Shown here: one piece after another, positions 61,001 through 64,000 of the stretch
Layout of the letters: every line of letters begins with the position of its first letter
Numbering within the stretch: position 1 is the first letter of the stretch
Assembly (NCBI RefSeq): GCF_964340395.1
Contig: NC_135552.1
Coordinates: 627,001 to 691,000 of the forward strand
Origin: Glandiceps talaboti
Taxonomy: Eukaryota > Hemichordata > Enteropneusta > Spengelidae
Direction of reading: 5' to 3'
DNA: 64,000 nucleotides
Made by a program: the position numbers and the translations under genes
The notes under the pieces: generated by a model
What the model saw: the letters and a program-made list of their open reading frames with translations, nothing else
Database searches by the model: none
Told to the model about the DNA's origin: nothing

Positions 61001-61374
61001 GTGTATAAGACACTGCCATCATACATTTCAACCTGACAGTGTTAAAGACACTGCCATCATACATTTCAACCTGACAGTGTATAAGACACTGCCATCATAC
61101 ATTTCAACCTGACAGTGTATAAGACACTGCCATCATACATTTCAACCTGACAGTGTTTAAGACACTGCCATCATACATTTCAACCCAACAGTGTATAAGA
61201 CACTGCCATCATACATTTCAACCTGACAGTGTATAAGACACTGCCATCATACATTTCAATCTAACAGTGTATAAGACACTGCCATCATACATTTCAACCT
61301 GACAGTGTATAAGACACTGCCATCATACATTTCAACCCAACAGTGTATAAGACACTGCCATCATACATTTCAAC
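58022..61374. repeat. 38-bp satellite array within an integrin intron
   Basis: About 88 head-to-tail copies of a 38-bp unit: ACAGTGTATAAGACACTGCC then ATCATACATTTCAACC and a CA/TG/TA dinucleotide. Three subtypes differ at the unit boundary (CCCAACAGTG, CCTGACAGTG, TCTAACAGTG), with minor changes at GTGTTTAAG/GTGTATAAG and CTGTCATC/CTGCCATC. CAGTGT-ATAAG-ACACTG in each unit can form a hairpin with a 6-bp stem. The array lies between exons 57894-57952 and 63730-63831. Units follow each other without spacers, so it is not a CRISPR array, and the short ORFs are repeat-derived. Confidence 0.97.
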
Positions 61375-61445
61375 AAAGGTCCTGGTAGAATTACGATTAA
61401 AATTTGGATATGAAAATCAGTTGTCTGACAGAGCTATAATAAAAA

Positions 61446-62550
61446 TAGTGCCAATGGTGTTGTAGCACAACTGTATTTGGCTGTTGCCATGGACATGGCC
61501 TTGTTGCTAGGGATATTTGCATACACTTTTGGAATCTATATTAACTTGCCTACCAATCCCTGCAGTTATCTTTATATGCATTGTCATTTCACTGTTGCTA
61601 AGGATGTGGTCGTGGTTGCTAGGGCCAATCATTTTGAAATGTTTTCAACAATAACTGCAAAGATTCCTACCAAGTTTCAACCCCATTCACCACGCAGTTT
61701 CAAGATACAAGTTTTTGACAAAAAATTGGTATTTTAGACCTAATATGCATATCACTGATGGGATCATCACGTTGTGAATACAGCTTCATCTGCACATCCC
61801 AAGATGCATCTCAATTAAATTTCAGCCTAATCTGCGAAGTAGTTTTGGAACGATATATTCTTGACAAAAAATACACATTTTTAGACCTAATTTGCATATC
61901 ACTGATGGGATCATCATCTTATGAACAATTCTTAATCTAAACACCCTTAAGAATTTCCCACCAAATTTCAGCCTAATCTGCTCTGTAGTTTTGGAATTAT
62001 AGATTTTTGACCAAAAAGACAAATTTAGCCCTAATTTGCATATCACTGATGGGATCATCATGTCATTAACAATTCTTAATCAAAATTCCACTAAGAACGT
62101 TCCCATTATATTTCACCCCAATCTGCTTAATAATTTTGGAATTATAAATTTTTGACAAAAAAGACAAATTTTAGCCCTAATTTGCAAATCACAGATGGGA
62201 TCATCATGTCATGAACAATTCTTAATCTGAACATCTCTAACAACATTCACCAAATTTCAGATTGATCTACTGAGTAGTTTTGGAGTTTAATTGTTTTGAT
62301 CAAAGATCACATTTTTTAAAAACCAAATCACACATTGGTGGTGAGATCATTTTGATTTGCACAATTTCCCAACTAGACACCCAAGGTAATATACCCACCA
62401 AAATTTCATGGTGATCGGTCTGGTGGTTTTTGACTTTAAGTTGTTCACACACACAAGCACGCACGCACGCGTGCACACACACATGCACACACACACACAC
62501 ACTTTGCCATGCATATAGCACTACTAAACATTATCAGTTCAGTTGTGCTA
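61446..62550 (+). mobile_element. pearl-like element, (AC)n family, most complete copy
   Basis: It starts TAGTGCCAATGGTGTTG, TAGCACAACTG and ends TCAGTTGTGCTA at 62550. It has one TGGCTGTTGCCATGG block, then four roughly 145-bp core units anchored on TTTGCATATCACTGATGGGA (61745, 61890, 62036, 62183 with changes), an (AC)n/(ACGC)n tract at 62446-62503, and the TATAGCACTACTAAACATTA tail. It begins only about 70 bp after the 38-bp satellite. Confidence 0.85.
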
Positions 62551-63065
62551 AAAATTGGTCCAGAACAAAAAATATTGTCCTATCTAAGGGAGCTGTCATT
62601 ACACATGACTGGGGGGGGGGGAGGAGGTGTTTACTCAAAATTTTTGAAGTATAGAACAAACCTATATATACACAATTATGCACGTTATTTATTAACACTG
62701 TTTTTTCAGTGCATATTGCATATACATAACCCCTATGAAAATGCATACACATTTGACATATACATGTAGTTTCTGAAGCCAGTACAGTAGACCATAAACA
62801 ATCTATAACACAAATTGATCAAACCGTTACTAGTAGATTGAGTTCTGTTACATGAAACAATTAAATCATTAATTGATAAAAGTAGTAAGGAATAACCTGG
62901 TTAAATAAATAAAACAGCTGAAGCCATACAGAAGGGCAAAGTCAGACCAAATAGGATCAACTCATCTAGAATATCACGGTGTAGATTATACATGTATGTC
63001 AGTCAGTGAAAGCATATCAGATACTGGGATGATATTGTAACTAGGTGAGCTGAAAATAAATCTCT
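62551..63065. other. intron sequence, nothing recognised
   Basis: A poly(G) run at 62609-62619. No other signal. Confidence 0.4.
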
Positions 63066-63310
63066 GAAAGGTTTAATAATAATAATAATGTTGGTTTCTT
63101 ATATAGTGCTTTCCCACTCCGTGCTCAAAGCGCTTTACAATTATTACCCCTGGCTCGGATCAGAACAGCACAACAGCCCTTTAGTCTTCCTCAACTCCCC
63201 GGGGAGCATACAATCCATTGCAGCCATTTAAGCGCATAGGATTAAAGCCTTCACATTGCAACCTACATCCTACCAGGTCCCCAGTTATACAGCTGGGTTT
63301 CATTGTACAG
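63066..63310 (-). mobile_element. L2-like LINE or SINE 3' tail
   Basis: An (AAT)n tract is followed by TTATATAGTGCTTTCCCACT and GTGCTCAAAGCGCTTTACAA, the 'tatagcgc...caaagcgctttacaa' 3' end shared by many L2-type LINEs and their SINE partners, on the minus strand. It continues with CTCAACTCCCCGGGGAGCAT. No RT frame is present, so it is a short truncated copy or a SINE. Confidence 0.6.
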
Positions 63311-63729
63311 ATATTTATAACTGGTAAATAATGATAGTAAATATTAAAACATGTTGAAAACAAAGAATATGGTAATATATAGCTAACTTTTCATTTCACA
63401 GATACTAGGACATGGGGTTCTGTTACATGAAATGAGTATACATTAAGTACACTATGATTTTTCCCTAATTTTAAATGGTATGGCATGCAACTATACTTTG
63501 ACAATTTTTCTCAGTGTTAGTATACTGAACTAAAATTTCAATTGTGATCAGGAGAGGGTATTGTTATCACCTTGACATGTTACAATAATACCAGATAATA
63601 CTTTTTTAGTCTGAAATTCCTCCGACCCCCCCCCCCCCCCCACACACACACACACCATATGGTATGATCTAAGCCAATCTCTGAACATTATATGAACACA
63701 ATGTGTTATAAAATATAATGTCTACTTAC
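63311..63729. other. intron sequence, nothing recognised
   Basis: A poly(C)/(CA)n run at 63627-63653. No further feature. Confidence 0.4.
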
Positions 63730-63831
63730 CAGACATATCCCTTGCCTTTATAGGTACAGTTTTTATTTTCAATATCCAACATTGATGGTACAGCTGCCAT
63801 ACTGGACACTATTGTCAAAACTGGTTTAGTC
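63730..63831 (-). CDS. integrin alpha subunit, exon 1 of those seen (start of thigh domain)
   Basis: This is a 102-bp exon: one G completing a codon from an exon outside the window (AG|G or CG|G would give Arg), 33 codons, then TG. The peptide TKPVLTIVSSMAAVPSML, then DIENKNCTYKGKGYV matches the hinge between beta-propeller and thigh ('R(S/A/T)RPVxxVxxxxxxxPxxIxxxxxxC'). The acceptor (minus strand) is CTGATTTCAG, the donor GTAAGT at 63729-63724. Integrin alpha chains pair with beta chains as cell-surface receptors for matrix; this part is extracellular. Sequence closeness in the other exons (GESAYEA, CDLGNP) leans to the alpha-V/PS2 group, without certainty. Ligand-binding exons are beyond 64000. 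Confidence 0.92.
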
Positions 63832-63924
63832 CTGAAATCAAGACACACAATAATAATTTCTACGATCTATGGCTTGGTTATCAATTTATCAGTACAGTGC
63901 CATTATATAATATACACTATATAC

Positions 63925-64000
63925 AAGATCATTTGGCTGTTGCTATGGGTGTGGTCTTGTTGCTAAGTATATTTGCATACATTTCTTGAATGTTTATTCA
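63925..64000 (+). mobile_element. pearl-like element, (AC)n family, cut by window end
   Basis: GATCATTTGGCTGTTGCTAT, GGGTGTGGTCTTGTTGCTAA and TTTCTTGAATGTTTATTCA match the sub-repeats at 10950 and 46230. The copy runs off the window. Confidence 0.75.

Noticed and set aside
58022-61374. CRISPR-like regular array
   Set aside because: Units are contiguous 38-mers without unique spacers, lie in an animal intron, and have no cas genes.

Overview
The window is nuclear DNA of a multicellular animal: seven short coding exons bounded by GT-AG introns of 3 to 17 kb, set in AT-rich sequence crowded with eukaryotic transposable elements and satellites. There is no operon, CRISPR array, phage or other prokaryotic system. 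The repeat repertoire (L2/CR1-type LINEs, a DIRS-like retroelement, a Tigger-like remnant, foldback MITEs and elements built like the 'pearl'/Helentron-associated elements of bivalves) suggests a marine invertebrate. I cannot name the phylum or species from sequence alone.

The only host gene I can support is one integrin alpha-subunit gene on the minus strand. Its exons, in transcript order, are 63831-63730, 57952-57894, 48233-48076, 44971-44816, 38311-38232, 29010-28854 and 11924-11844. Every intron phase matches its neighbour (2, 1, 0, 0, 2, 0). The joined frame gives about 264 residues running from the start of the thigh domain into the calf region. The beta-propeller exons should lie beyond position 64000, and the remaining calf, transmembrane and tail exons at lower coordinates than the window, or hidden near its left end. 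The closest family feel is the alpha-V/PS2 group, which is tentative.

Layout: 1-8320 is a 30-bp satellite (about 277 copies, multi-kb higher-order duplications). 8.3-14.9 kb holds exon 7, three elements with tandem cores and microsatellites, and a LINE reverse-transcriptase remnant. 19.1-20.4 kb is a 5'-truncated L2 LINE sitting in a repeat whose empty copy lies nearby at 20963. 21.7-28.3 kb is a complex of tandemly duplicated non-autonomous elements with a 162-bp palindromic MITE. 29.3-31.85 kb is an element with inverted tandem arrays. 32.5-35.3 kb is a decayed DIRS-like retroelement. 35.6-37.05 kb is a pyrimidine-rich array, followed by a second L2. 39.5-42.6 kb holds foldback, hAT-like, LINE and pearl-like elements nested in each other. 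51.68-57.33 kb is a three-level nest of elements with a visible target duplication and an empty-site relative at 40.7 kb. 58.02-61.37 kb is a 38-bp satellite inside an integrin intron.

The genes do not form a pathway; the biology here is one gene whose introns have been inflated by mobile DNA. The strongest observations for follow-up are the nested transposons with reconstructable insertion order, the two unrelated families with the pearl-like architecture, and the higher-order structure of the satellites.
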